DNA of 64,000 nucleotides from Pardosa pseudoannulata (Eukaryota > Arthropoda > Arachnida > Araneae > Lycosidae): the NCBI GenBank assembly GCA_032207245.1, contig JAGEOH010000216.1:1-64000 (forward strand). The letters are read 5' to 3'. Below, piece by piece: positions 10,577-20,964 of the stretch; position 1 is the stretch's first letter; each line of letters starts with the position of its first letter. The notes under the pieces were generated by a model. That model did not search any database, was not told where the DNA came from, and worked only from the letters and a program-made list of their open reading frames with translations. The translations under genes were made by a program, and so were the position numbers.

Positions 10577-11257
10577 TTGAGTTTTACCATTAATTTTAAG
10601 TTTGGCCTGAAAAGAATAAAAATGGCATATCTTGCTAGAGGTAAAAAATGCGACCTTTTGGTTTTGGCCGCAGAATTAGGCATCGAGTTGGAACCCGACG
10701 CCACAGTAATAAAAATTAAAGATGTTATAACCGGATGTACTTCATATGACGAAGAATTCACAAAAACATTGTTGGATACAATCATTAGCACCAGAAAAGA
10801 ATCCGAAGTAAAAGAAAAGGAAGCAGAAACCGAGAGACGGCAAATGGAATTTGAATTAGAGAAACTAAAGTTACAAAATTTAAATCATGCTTCGAAAACA
10901 GGAACCGTTCTTACCGATAGTGATACGGATGTATCTAAATTTGAAATTAAAGGGTTAATCCCTCAGTTTGACCCGAAGGTAGATGACATTAGTACGTTTT
11001 TAAACCTTTTCGAGAGACAACTGTCATTTTTGAAAATACCAGAATCAAAATGGGTGGTATATCTGATCGGGCTTTTACCTATTGAAATTTCAAAATTAAT
11101 TGCTATAGAATCGGATTCTCCGGATAAACCACCGGAATATGGGGAAATAAAAAAAAATTTTATTACGTCGATTCAAGATGAGTGCAGAGAAATTCCGACA
11201 ATTTTTCGTCCAACACAGAAAAAATCCAGACTCCACGTGGAGAGATTATTTCTATGA
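10577..11257 (+). pseudogene. gag: Gypsy-1 gag, N-terminal part, ended by a frameshift
   Basis: Gag forms the particle. The frame starts at 10577, or more plausibly at the second Met at 10622 (MAYLARGKKCD). A Glu/Lys-rich coiled segment at about residues 75-100 precedes a capsid-like region with IKGLIPQFDPKVDD and FERQLSFLKIPESKW, typical of Ty3/Gypsy gag. Gag homology leaves this frame at an A9 run (11149-11157) and continues one base over in the next frame, so the last 30 or so codons to 11257 are not native. A single-base slip in the homopolymer is the likely cause. Position inside the capsid domain argues against a programmed gag-pol shift. Confidence 0.85.
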
Positions 11258-13193
11258 TTTGAGAAAATTTTTTGAAGGTTGGCTCAGTGAGCTTAATATC
11301 ACTACATTTGATCAGTTAAAAGATCTAATAATTTCTGATCAAATCAAAAAGAAGTGTCCTCCGGATTACAAAGATCATTTTTTAGATCACTGGAGTGAAT
11401 TGAGCGATCCAGTTGCTTTAGTTGATAAGCTAGATGCGTATGAAGAAAGTAGAAACTTAAAAGGTAGAAACACGAACCATGAACAACATAGAATGGAAAA
11501 TTCTAAGCCGAGTAACAATTTAAGAAATTTTAAGAATAGTGTTAATTATAAATACTCAACGAATAGAACTGTTAATAAAATTAACGAAAGACCTATTAGC
11601 TGCTATGGCTGTGGGAAACCTGGTTTCATAAAGGCAAAATGCCCTACGTGTTCCCCAAACAGTAAAGTTGATTCCGCCCAGGTTAGTTGCTTGAAATTTC
11701 AAACGTGTGCGATACAAGAACCCAAGGCAATGTTAATGAAGATTAAAATAAATGGTATGTGGGGTTTAGCATGTGCTGACACTGGAGCCAGCCACACTGT
11801 TGCTGGAGAAACCCTGTATAACCTCCTCCGAGAACAAGGGGTAATTTTTCGTAAAGTGAATTTAAATATAACACTCGCGGACGGAGTGCCGAAATTCTCT
11901 GAAGTTTATAATACCGAAATAGACATTGAATTGTTAGGGAAAAGAATTCCTACTACACTATTTGTATTACCTACAGCTAAGGACAATCGAACTCTCCTTG
12001 GTACTGATTTTTTATCCAAAGCTGGTGTTAGCTTGGATACTCAGAACAGAAAATGGTATTTCAACAGTAATCCTAGGAAAAAATTCAATTTTGAGAAAGA
12101 TACATTTATACCAGCTTGTGTGTCACATAAACACTCTTTCGAATCCTCAGGTAATTCGCAAAACATTAGCACTATATCATCCGACAAAATTATTGTGTCT
12201 CCTGAGCTGAACATTTTCGTTTTGAAAGAAACTGAAGGCAGTCACTTATCTGCCGAGGAAAGGTTACAATTATGTAAAATGTTAGAAATGTTTACGGATA
12301 TCTTTCAGCCAGGGGAAGAGCCTACACCTAGAATTAAACATTATATAGACACTGGTAATAATCTCCCTGTAGCTATGCCACCATATCGCATGTCTCCATT
12401 AAAGAAGGACATTCTTAAGAAAGAGTTAGAGAATCTTTTGGCCAATGGCACAATTGAAGAATGTGAGTCACCGTATGCCTCACCAGTGGTGCTAGTTCCA
12501 AAACCTAATGGTCAATTTCGCCTTTGTGTGGACTACAGAAAGTTGAATTCCACTATAAAAACGGATAAATACCCTCTGCCTAGAATGGATGATTTGCTCC
12601 ATGAAGCTAAACACACTCCTTACATGTCAACCATAGATTTAAGATCCGGATATCACCAAATCGAGGTAAATCCCACTGACCGAGATAAAACAGCTTTCGT
12701 GTGCCCTTTTGGTACTTACAGATATTGCCGCATGCCTTTTGGGCTTAAAAATGCTCCGGCGACATTTCAAAGACTAATCGATAACTTCAGAAACTCCCTG
12801 AATGATGTTTTGGTTCTGTCGTACTTAGATGACATAATAATTTTATCTGAAACTTTCGAGAAGCATATTGATGATTTAGGAAAAGTATTATCAAAATTGC
12901 GTGAGTTTAAATTACATGCTAACAGAGAGAAGTGTAATTTCGCCTGTAACCGAGTGAAATACTTGGGACACTACATTACCAATTCTGGTCTTGAAGTTGA
13001 CCCAGATAAGGTTGCCGCCATTCAAAATTTACCATCTCCCAGGAATTTAAAGCAAGTCCAATCCTTTTTGCAAACTTGCTCATGGTATAGAAGATTTGTA
13101 CCAAACTTTTCTGACATAGCAAGACCCTTAAGTAATCTCACGAAGAAAAATAGCCCTTGGAAATGGGGAAAAGAAGAGGAAAAACGCATTTAA
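11151..13193 (+). pseudogene. pol: Gypsy-1 gag C terminus, protease and reverse transcriptase
   Basis: The frame is open from just after the A-run (first Met at 11178). It carries the end of the capsid (KFFEGWLSEL), one zinc knuckle at about 11601 (CYGCGKPGFIKAKC), a retropepsin with DTGA at about 11778, and RT with LVPKPNGQFRLCVDYRKLN, the DLRSGYHQIEV box and catalytic YLDD at about 12822. Counted from 11178, these are residues about 142, 201 and 549. The knuckle has Phe where the CCHC His belongs. The frame stops at 13193 because of a one-base shift near 13187; RNase H continues in another frame. Confidence 0.9.
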
Positions 13194-14721
13194 AACCCTA
13201 AAACATCATCTGATTAGTCCTCCTGTTCTACGACAAAATGACCCAAATAAGCCATACATCTTGCGAACCGATGCTAGCAACTACGCGCTTGGAGCAGTGC
13301 TGTTGCAAGGTGAGGGAGCTGAGGAGCACCCTATTGAATATGCGAGCAGACTATTAAACGATGCAGAACGGAACTATACAACCACAGAACGAGAAGCGTT
13401 GGCAGTGGTTTGGGGCCTAAATAAATTTCGGGGATACATCGAGGGACAAGATATAACAGTGACATCAGATCATCAACCTCTTCGTTGGCTAATGAGTTTA
13501 AAATCTCCAACTGGAAGACTTGCTCGTTGGGCTTTGCAAGTCCAGTCGTTTGCCCCAAAGATGGAATATATACCTGGAAGAGCCAACGTTGTGGCAGATC
13601 TCTTGTCAAGACCTTTCTGCCAACACGCTGAAGAATGTTGCCAATTCTGCAAAATTGCCATTGATATGCCAACACGAAGTCCCAGAGAATTACGAGAAGA
13701 ACAACTTAAGGACGCAGACCTTAAAAAGATCATTGAATCATTTGAGAGTCCTGCTAAAGATGAAAATTTTACAAATTGGCTAAATCGGGGATATTTGTTG
13801 AATCAAGGAGTCTTATACCGATATTCACCAGAAGCAGAGACAGAAGCAGCCCAGTTAGTGGTGCCAAAGCATGAATGTGAAAGAATACTGAAAGAACATC
13901 ATGATGCTCCAATGGCGGGACATTATGGTGTAGAAGGAACACTTAGTAAGATAGCGAAGCGGTACTACTGGACTGGCATGCGTAGATACATTACAGAGTA
14001 CATAAAGAATTGTGAAGATTGTTGCCGATTTAAAGCTAGTAATCAGAAACCTTCAGGTTTGCTACAAACACCTGTATATAACCAACGTTTTGAATCAATT
14101 TCAATTGACTTATTTGGACCATTACCCAAGAGTCCTGATGGTAAAAAATGGATATTTATAGTAGAAGACTGTGCTACTAGATGGACTGAACTTTTCGCAT
14201 TAGAACATGCTACAGCTAGGGAATGTGCTATCACCCTGATAGAAGAAGTTTATTTACGTTATGGATTCCCAAGAAGAATAATAAGTGACAATGGAAGTCA
14301 GTTTGTTAGTTCAGTGATGCAGCAAGTTTGTTATCTTCTTAATATAGATCAGGTGTTAACCCCGGTATATCACCCACGGGCAAACCCGGTGGAGAGGAAG
14401 AACCGAGACTTAAAACCAAGATTGGCAATCCTTGTCAAAGGTAACCACACTATTTGGAGTGAGAAACTCCCAACCATACGTTTTGCCCTGAACACAGCAA
14501 GATGCGACACAACAGGTGAAACAGCAGCATTTCTTATGTTCGGAAGGGAGCTTCGAACAACAGACGATGTTCCTCGCGACCTTCGCGCTATTATCTCAAA
14601 TGACAACTTCGTGCCCGAGATAACGCCCTATTTGAAACGTTTGGCAAATTATATGAATCAGTTGAAGTCTAATATAGAACTGAAACAGGATAAAAATAAA
14701 TTTTATGCTGATAAACATTAG
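13188..14721 (+). pseudogene. pol: Gypsy-1 RNase H and integrase
   Basis: This open segment (first Met 13261) encodes RNase H (RTDASNYALG, TTTEREALAVVWGL, TSDHQPLRWL). It then has the integrase zinc domain (two His in EHHDAPMAGHYG, two Cys in CEDCCRF) and a DDE core: Asp in SIDLFGPLP, Asp in ISDNGSQF, Glu in NPVERKNRD. The key catalytic residues are all present. The frame ends at a TAG at 14719-14721 inside what should be the integrase C-terminal domain, which continues in another frame. In a working element it would be fused to the RT upstream. Confidence 0.9.
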
Positions 14722-15062
14722 AAAAAACGCCTCAATTCAAAACAGGTGATAAAGTGTGGGTAACTCTCCACCCCAAAAGTCAAACCAAATCCGAAAGAAC
14801 AGCTAAATTTATGCCACGACGCGATGGCCCATATGTTATTTATAAAGTACAATCTCCTACATCTTATTTGATTGCTACCCAAAATAATCCTTTTACTCCC
14901 ATAGGAAAATACCACTCATCATGCCTCCAACCTTATAGAGGGCAAGGGATGAGCAACCCAATGTTGCCCCTGAAAAGAAGAGGTCGACCAGTTGCTGAAA
15001 GTAATCAACAGCAAGACTCTACCCCAGTCAGAAAATCTCCTAGATTTCACCCATCGACATGA
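14722..15062 (+). pseudogene. pol: Gypsy-1 integrase C-terminal domain, out of frame
   Basis: A frame with first Met at 14754 encodes VWVTLHPKSQTKSER, then RRDGPYVIYKVQSPTSYLI and a basic, Pro-rich tail. This fits the GPY/F module that ends many Ty3/Gypsy integrases and contacts DNA or chromatin. No chromodomain was recognised. It is separated from the integrase core by a frameshift near the stop at 14721. Confidence 0.8.
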
Positions 15063-15080
15063 GGACATTAGTCGATGGTT

Positions 15081-15091
15081 GAGGGGAAGGA
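15081..15091 (+). promoter_or_regulatory. Gypsy-1 polypurine tract
   Basis: GAGGGGAAGGA directly precedes the 3' LTR, the expected position of the plus-strand primer. Confidence 0.85.
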
Positions 15092-15326
15092 TGTAGCAGC
15101 GCGCAACGGCCATCTGCGCGCGCACCTTTTTGTTTTAGCCGAAAAAGAAAAGACTGTTAGAGTGTCCGTTGTGTGGTGTGTTAACGTGCGAGGGCCTCCT
15201 GCTCTCTGCATTCTGAACAATGTTAATTGTTAAGTAAACTTGTAAATACGTGTAAATATATTAATAATTAAATGTAATTTGTTAAATGTAGACATTTTGT
15301 TCCTGTGTTGGATTTATAGTGTTACA
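15092..15326 (+). repeat. Gypsy-1 3' LTR
   Basis: 235 bp from TGTAGCAGCGCGCAACGG to TAGTGTTACA. It differs from the 5' LTR at roughly a dozen sites, most densely around 15162-15187, and is followed by ACTT. Confidence 0.95.
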
Positions 15327-15330
15327 ACTT

Positions 15331-17617
15331 CCGTTATGTGAGGACGCCAGGTTAGTTTTTTATCTAATATTACACCTAAATATTTTACAGAGTTTTCCCA
15401 GTTAATTGCCTCGTCGAGTAGATATAATCTAGGGGGAGTTTTGTAAGTACGAGTAAAATAAATAGCATTACATTTAGAGGGGTTGACTTTAATTTTCCAT
15501 TTAGTAAACCAATCTTCCAGAGTGTCCAGGTGTGACTGAATGTAACTAGCAACAGAGTTAACGTGTGGGGCTGAAGCAATTATAGCCGTGTCATCCGCAT
15601 ACAAGGCTAGAGAAGTATAATCATTTCTAGGAATATCATTAATATAAATATTAAACAGGGTGGGACCTAAGATGGAGCCTTGTTGAACACCTGCTGTTAT
15701 TGATTTTAAAGTGGAGAAAGTGTTTTGTATGCGGACGGTGAAATGACGATCGCAAAGGTAATTGTGTAAGAAATGTATTAAAGCATCAGGCATTTTGAGC
15801 TGGATTAGTTTGTAAATGAGGCCTACATGCGAGATGCGGTCGAAAGCCTTTGCGATGTCTAAGAAGAGTGCACCAGTTGGCTTACGTGATTGTAATCCCT
15901 CGCTAGCGAGTTCCACAACACGAAGCAACTGATGAGAGGTGTTGTGCTGGTTACGAAAACCAAATTGCTCCGGAATTAGCACATTATTTCCCTGCAGGAA
16001 GAATTGGAGGCGGTCATATATCACTCGCTCGGCAACTTTACTGAGGCAACTCAATAGACTAATTGGGCGATAACTAGCAGGAAAAGTTAAATTAGCTTTA
16101 GGTTTGGGTATAGGACACACTATTGCAGTTTTCCAGGCATTTGGAAAATATTTAAATTTCATCATATAGTTAATTATTGCCGTTAAATAAATTAATATAT
16201 TAGGAGGTAGGTTTTTAATGCATCTATTTGAGATTTCATCTATACCAGGAGATTTATTATTTTTAAGATTTTTAATAATTAAAGCAACTTCTGCGATAGT
16301 AGCCGGAGTTAAATCATTACTTGGAGGGTTACTAAGAAAATTATTTACTGTACTAATAACCTGGCGGTCGTGATCCTCGTCTTCTAAATCCTCATTAGGC
16401 GCAAATTGAGTTTCATAAACTTCCGCGATCGCTTCTGCTTTACCAGCCGGATCGAAAGCTACACCATTTAATCCATGAATGGGAGGTATGCTGTTATAAC
16501 CATTACCCCTCAGACGCTTCTGAAATTTCCATAAAGAATTGTCCTCGGTAGTAAGGTTACTTATGAAATCTGACCATTGTTTCTGTCTATAAATTTGAAT
16601 CTTTTCTCTGACAGTCCGCTTGAGAACAAAGTACTCTTGCCTGGATGAAGGGGTACGAAGATATTGATAAAGTTTACGTGCTGCATTTCTATTATGAATT
16701 AAATTCTTAATATGGGTAGGTAATTTATGAACTTTAGGTTTTTTAATTATATGGGAAGAACTTTTCTTAGCTGCATTAATAGTTTCAGTTAAGTTAATTA
16801 CAGCACTTTCTATACAATTAGTAGATCTAATACTAGGAAAAAATAATTTAGCAGAGGCAAGAGTTTCCTGGAACTGACGCCAATTAGTATAATTGGTGGG
16901 CTCAGAAACTTGGGTAGTCAACTGCAGATCGATTGTCAGAAGAACTGGCAAGTGATCTGAGTCAAAAATATCCAGAGTTTCAACATTACATTTAAAGGGG
17001 ACGTTTTTGATGAGAGCAAGGTCAATAGTGGAGGGTCGTCCTGAAGAAAAATGAGTGGGGGTGGGGGGTGAAGAAGGTTAACATCAGTATTATCGGTGAC
17101 TAAATTTAGAAGCTCTCGGCCATAATTGTTAGTACTATAGCAGTTCCAGGCTTTGTTACGGGCATTAAAGTCACCAGCCATAACAGAGTAGTTAGAGTAA
17201 TTAAGAATTTTAAAGAATATCATCTTTAGGGAAACCTCTACCAATTTTAAAATAAGCATTAGTTATTAGAATTTTGTTATTGTTATCAGGCAAAACCATA
17301 ACAGAGTCGGACTCAAGTACGTCCGAAACAAGGTCAGATACAGCATAGTGATTGATAGATCTTTTAATATAAATGGCAAGACCACCCTGGGCTTGTCTGC
17401 CAACAGTAGCACGATCCTTAAGGTAAAGTATATAATTAGCAATGTTATACCTAATATCCGGTTTTAATTCAGTTTCCTGAATTAATACAATATCTATATC
17501 GGAGTCTTCTAAATAATTCCTAAGTTCGGTAATTTTATTACCGAGGCCGTTTGCATTCCAAAATAAAATATTGAGGGTAGAGACACATTGATATTTAACC
17601 ATCATGGGGTTTGTCAA
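15331..17617 (-). pseudogene. LINE-A copy 1 ORF2: endonuclease and reverse transcriptase
   Basis: ORF2 of Jockey-type LINEs nicks the target and copies the RNA in place. The start at 17617 (MTNPMMVKYQ) overlaps the end of ORF1. The APE-type endonuclease shows LFWNANGLGNK, IQETELKPD, VMAGDFNARNKAWN. RT shows KNNKSPGIDEIS, RPISLLSCLSKVAERV, ALFLDIAKAFDRI, AGVQQGSILGPTLF and catalytic YADDTAI. The frame breaks near 17220 (one extra base against copy 2) and again at a C-rich tract near 17065-17075. It is cut by Gypsy-1 at 15331 and resumes at 9694. Confidence 0.9.
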
Positions 17618-19391
17618 AATAATTAGCTATAACTTCGAAAGCCATCAGGAGTTTTTGAATTGGATCATTATTTTCTTTCATAATTTTGGCTATTTCTTTA
17701 AACATATTGATGATATCTTTAACATTATAGTTTTTAGTGAAGTCTACAATTAATTTAAATAATTCACCTATACCTTCCTGATTAGAATTATTACTATTAG
17801 AGTTATTTTCATTAGAGTTAGTTTTCTTAGTAGTATTTTTATTATTATCATTAGCAGGTTTAGCACTATTTGGTTTTTCATTTTTCCTTTTATCATTAGG
17901 CTTTAAGCTGCTAGTTTTTTTAGTTTTAATTGGGGATTGAGTTTTTTCTTTAATTGGGGTAGAATTGGAGGTTATTAAGCTTGAAGTTGGGATAGCTATT
18001 TTAGGATTATTACCTGTTGTATTATTTTTTCTGTGATCCCAAGCATTAACTGCTGGAATAGGGGCAGGGGTGAAGCTTTGAGGTTTTTTAGTATTTTTGT
18101 TTTTTAGTTTGTTGGCAGGATGAGCCCTGCAACCTTTGAAGTTTGCTGTGTGATTTTCACCACAATTTGCACATTTAAAGTTTTGGGGTTCTATGTTACA
18201 TTCTCTAGCTAAGTGATCTTTTGAGCATTTTAGGCATTTAGGCGTTAAGTTACACGTTAGAGAAGAGTGACCAAACTCCTGACATCTATAGCATTGGGGG
18301 ATGCCTACATTATTATATTTTTCGAAGGTTACTGCAAGATAGTTAATAGTTTTGATTTTATTAATATTATCTACAAAAGAGTTTGAGACTACAGTTGCGA
18401 GGAATAGTGGCATAGGTTTTTTAGTTTTGCGATTTGTAAGATAAGCAATTTTTAAGGGTTCAATTTTTACTTCTTTAAGGGCTTCCTCAATATCACTAAT
18501 TTCTGTGTTTACAGGGAGGCCTCTAATAATGAATTTTTTTGGTTTATCTGATTTTAAGTCAAGGGACCTAACAGGGATTTTGTTTTCATTTAGGTATCTT
18601 TGGATTTTCCTGAAGGAATCTAAGCAATTTGTTGTAATTTGGATTTTATTTTTATTTAGTTTAGTATTTATGTTACTAGATAGGGAGTGCAGAGTTTGCA
18701 ATAATTGTTTACAGTTAGTTGGGACCTCAACAAATAATTGATAAGGACTTTTACGTTTAATTTCGTTATTTACAGTACTGTTATTTAGAGCATTTACATT
18801 AACATTTGCATCATTAGTTTTATTTACATTACTACTAGTTTTTTCATTAGTAATATTTTCGTCATTATTTTGGGGTTCCTCAACAGTTAAACATTCAAAT
18901 CTATTTTTAGTTACTATAATATTTTCATTATCAGAGTCATTAGAATTTTTTCTTTTACGTTTAGCATTTTTCTTTTCAATAATCCTGAGACAGTCGTCGT
19001 CACCTCTAATCATTTCAACATTAAATGCACTTAAATACTTATTAATAAATTTATGCATACCATTAAAAAACATTTTAAAATGGCAATTAGACATAAAAAC
19101 ATGAATATCATGACAACGGTTATCAATACAATCAAAGATTGGAATTAAAGCATCTCTTACCTTAGGCATGTCTTCGTCTCGCTCGTCCAGAAGGGTCTCC
19201 ACGAAGGACAGGAAGTCTTGAATTAACGGGTAATATTCCCAATTGGAGTCGAATGTTTCTTTAAATTTCGAGTGGAAGGACACGACGTCGTCAATAATAG
19301 AACACGAAGAAGAATTCGAGCAAATGCTCTCGTCGTCATGAACCGATCCATCATCCATTGCTTCGGGCTCAGCATAAGCCACATCAGCCAT
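17595..19391 (-). CDS. LINE-A copy 1 ORF1: RNA-binding zinc-knuckle protein
   Basis: This is the only intact ORF1 of the family here. The frame can start at 19430, but the conserved MADVAYAEPEAMDDGS start at 19391 matches copy 2. An acidic N-terminal region is followed by a Lys/Asn-rich middle, an RNA-recognition-like segment (KFIIRGLPVNTEISDIEEAL) and three knuckles between about residues 365 and 425: CYRCQEFGHSSLTC, CLKCSKDHLAREC and CANCGENHTANFKGC. The C terminus ends FDKPHDG. Such proteins coat the LINE RNA. The stop codon overlaps the ORF2 start, implying coupled translation. Confidence 0.9.
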   Translation of the reverse strand: MADVAYAEPEAMDDGSVHDDESICSNSSSCSIIDDVVSFHSKFKETFDSNWEYYPLIQDFLSFVETLLDERDEDMPKVRDALIPIFDCIDNRCHDIHVFMSNCHFKMFFNGMHKFINKYLSAFNVEMIRGDDDCLRIIEKKNAKRKRKNSNDSDNENIIVTKNRFECLTVEEPQNNDENITNEKTSSNVNKTNDANVNVNALNNSTVNNEIKRKSPYQLFVEVPTNCKQLLQTLHSLSSNINTKLNKNKIQITTNCLDSFRKIQRYLNENKIPVRSLDLKSDKPKKFIIRGLPVNTEISDIEEALKEVKIEPLKIAYLTNRKTKKPMPLFLATVVSNSFVDNINKIKTINYLAVTFEKYNNVGIPQCYRCQEFGHSSLTCNLTPKCLKCSKDHLARECNIEPQNFKCANCGENHTANFKGCRAHPANKLKNKNTKKPQSFTPAPIPAVNAWDHRKNNTTGNNPKIAIPTSSLITSNSTPIKEKTQSPIKTKKTSSLKPNDKRKNEKPNSAKPANDNNKNTTKKTNSNENNSNSNNSNQEGIGELFKLIVDFTKNYNVKDIINMFKEIAKIMKENNDPIQKLLMAFEVIANYFDKPHDG

Positions 19392-19584
19392 AGTCCAGTC
19401 CGCGTCAATAACAGGAGCACACACAATCACAAAAATAACCGTACAGCGACGGCAAGATTACCCGAGCCAAGCGGCCCAACACCACACACAGCACCGGATA
19501 AAAAACAGTAGCGACCGGAAACCACTAATCCGCAGGAGCGCACAGGATAACGTCCTCACTCTACGAAGGCAGAGGGGGAAGTGG
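19392..19584 (-). other. LINE-A copy 1 5' UTR
   Basis: About 190 GC-richer bases begin CCACTTCCCCCTCTGCC and match copy 2 from 28989. An internal promoter would be expected here, but no motif stands out. Confidence 0.7.
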
Positions 19585-19660
19585 ATCAATACGGAATAAA
19601 ATTAAAATTAAATACCAATGGATGTAACGTGAAATTTGAATAAAGAACTTCTTTTTCTGC

Positions 19661-19799
19661 TCAGCTCACGTGATATTGCCTCCCCGATAATTACGGGCGG
19701 TTATGGGGCTCCTTAGCCAGAAGGCCTTATCCCCGATCTAAAGGTAGAAAGTAAGCGAGGTGAGCTCTGTTAAGAAAAAATCAGCTCACGTGATATTGC
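19661..19799 (-). mobile_element. Solo LINE-A 3' tail (101 bp) with 19-bp target-site duplication
   Basis: The 19-mer TCAGCTCACGTGATATTGC occurs at 19661-19679 and 19781-19799. Between them (19680-19780) lies only the last 101 bases of LINE-A in minus orientation: TTTTTTCTTAACAGAGCTC, the GGGG/CCCC hairpin and the ACCGCCCGTAATTATC end. This is an extremely 5'-truncated retrotransposition product, and it fixes the 3' end of the family. Confidence 0.95.
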
Positions 19800-20500
19800 A
19801 GATCACGGGACTTTATCGGTATTTATGTAGATTTTACGCGTTTTTAAAAGTGTTGCCATATTGCACTTGAACTAAATCAGAAAATGTGCATAATAAATGG
19901 TAATTTTATTCCGTCTGCACACCCGTGATGCACACCCTCCTGGAATGTCTCACCCAATCAAATTGGACATACGGTCTTGGACCCAGGTGCTCCAATCAAA
20001 TTCATCTATTCGATGCAGTGGAAGCATTTTAAAAAATTCAACTGTAAAAGAAATTCTAAATATTAAAGAAAGTTTACTTTTGAATACAACAGAAATTACA
20101 TCAATCAATACTGATTTTGATCACACCTATTGCAGTTCTAATAAATAAGATTTATTGGTTTTATATTTTTTTATTCCAGTAGTTATGTTTGTTCTCAATT
20201 TATTTTAATGAACAGTAAATAACCTGATTTCAGCATGAAAAAATAAATACTCATTAAAATATCATTCAATGTAGTAATTTAGAAGCTTATATTTTTCTAT
20301 AAAAGAATATTCAAGAAAATTCTCTTTTACACTTTATTAAATGAAATACTTATTCAATATTTCTGCATACTTTGTGGAGGATTAGTAAAATTTAAATTTA
20401 TGAATATTTCTTTGATAGAAAAATGTAAGTTTCTGAAATATTATATTCAATGTTATTTTTTCTAGAACAATTATTTTATCTTTAAAAATCAGGCTTTTTA
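19800..20500. other. AT-rich noncoding stretch
   Basis: Nothing beyond chance open frames was seen. Confidence 0.4.
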
Positions 20501-20964
20501 CTGCCCAGTATGGACAGCCATTATAAAGTTTATAATGGTAAAAAATTAATTTTAAAAACTTAAAATAAAAAACTATAACATGTGATTATAAAAAATTGAC
20601 TGTTAAAACTAAAAATTAATTTTAAAAATTGTAAAAAATGTAAATATTAGAAATAATACAAACACTGCTCGAGCTCATTTCTTAGCAAAAACTAATGCAA
20701 AGTGTAAGATGCAAAAACTAAGTTTTTAAAAATTTAAAACAACAAAAAATAACAAATGATAGTACAAAATTTAAAATTCGAGTAACGAAAAATAAAAAGG
20801 GGAAAATAGAAAATTAACTTAAAATATTATCAAAAATGTAAACAAAATATTAGAAATGAAACAAACACTGTCCAAGCTTATTTCTTAATTAATTTTAAAA
20901 ACTTAAAACAACAAAAACTAACAAAAAATAATAATAAGAAGTTTACAATTCGAGTAAAAAAATA
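20501..20964. repeat. Diverged short tandem repeat, interrupted by a TIR element
   Basis: Units share TTAAAAACTTAAAA(C/T)AA, GAAAATTAA(C/T)TTAAAATATT and ACAAACACTG(C/T)(C/T)C blocks. A further piece (TTTAAAATATTATCAAAA) continues at 22340 on the far side of the element 20965-22323, so the array was split by it. Confidence 0.6.

Larger units (their letters stand above)
9695..15326 (+). mobile_element. Gypsy-1: complete Ty3/Gypsy LTR retrotransposon, no env
   Basis: Two LTRs of about 234 bp bound primer site, gag, protease, RT, RNase H, integrase and a polypurine tract in Gypsy order. It sits in LINE-A copy 1 in the opposite orientation with 4-bp duplications. The LTRs differ at roughly a dozen positions by eye, so the insertion is not recent. 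Three frame breaks (about 11149-11157 in gag, about 13187 before RNase H, about 14721 in the integrase C terminus) make it non-autonomous. There is no room for an env gene between 15062 and the 3' LTR. Confidence 0.95.
8767..19584 (-). mobile_element. LINE-A copy 1: full-length Jockey-type LINE split by Gypsy-1
   Basis: The element reads on the minus strand from a 5' end at about 19584 (CCACTTCCCCCTCTGCC) to a 3' end at about 8767 (GGGGAGGCA). It is flanked by a 7-bp duplication TATTGAT (plus-strand ATCAATA at 8760-8766 and 19585-19591). Without the 5.6-kb Gypsy it would be about 5.2 kb, like copy 2 at 28988-34199. It encodes ORF1 with zinc knuckles and ORF2 with APE endonuclease and RT. It has no poly(A) tail and ends in a structured tail shared with other LINEs here. 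It is inactive through frameshifts and the Gypsy insertion. Confidence 0.9.

Noticed and set aside
11149..11157. Programmed gag-pol frameshift site in Gypsy-1 (A9 run)
   Set aside because: Gag homology itself continues across the shift inside the capsid domain, so a mutation is more likely than a programmed site.
15063..15091. Possible env gene of Gypsy-1
   Set aside because: Only about 30 bases separate the integrase end from the 3' LTR, so there is no envelope gene.
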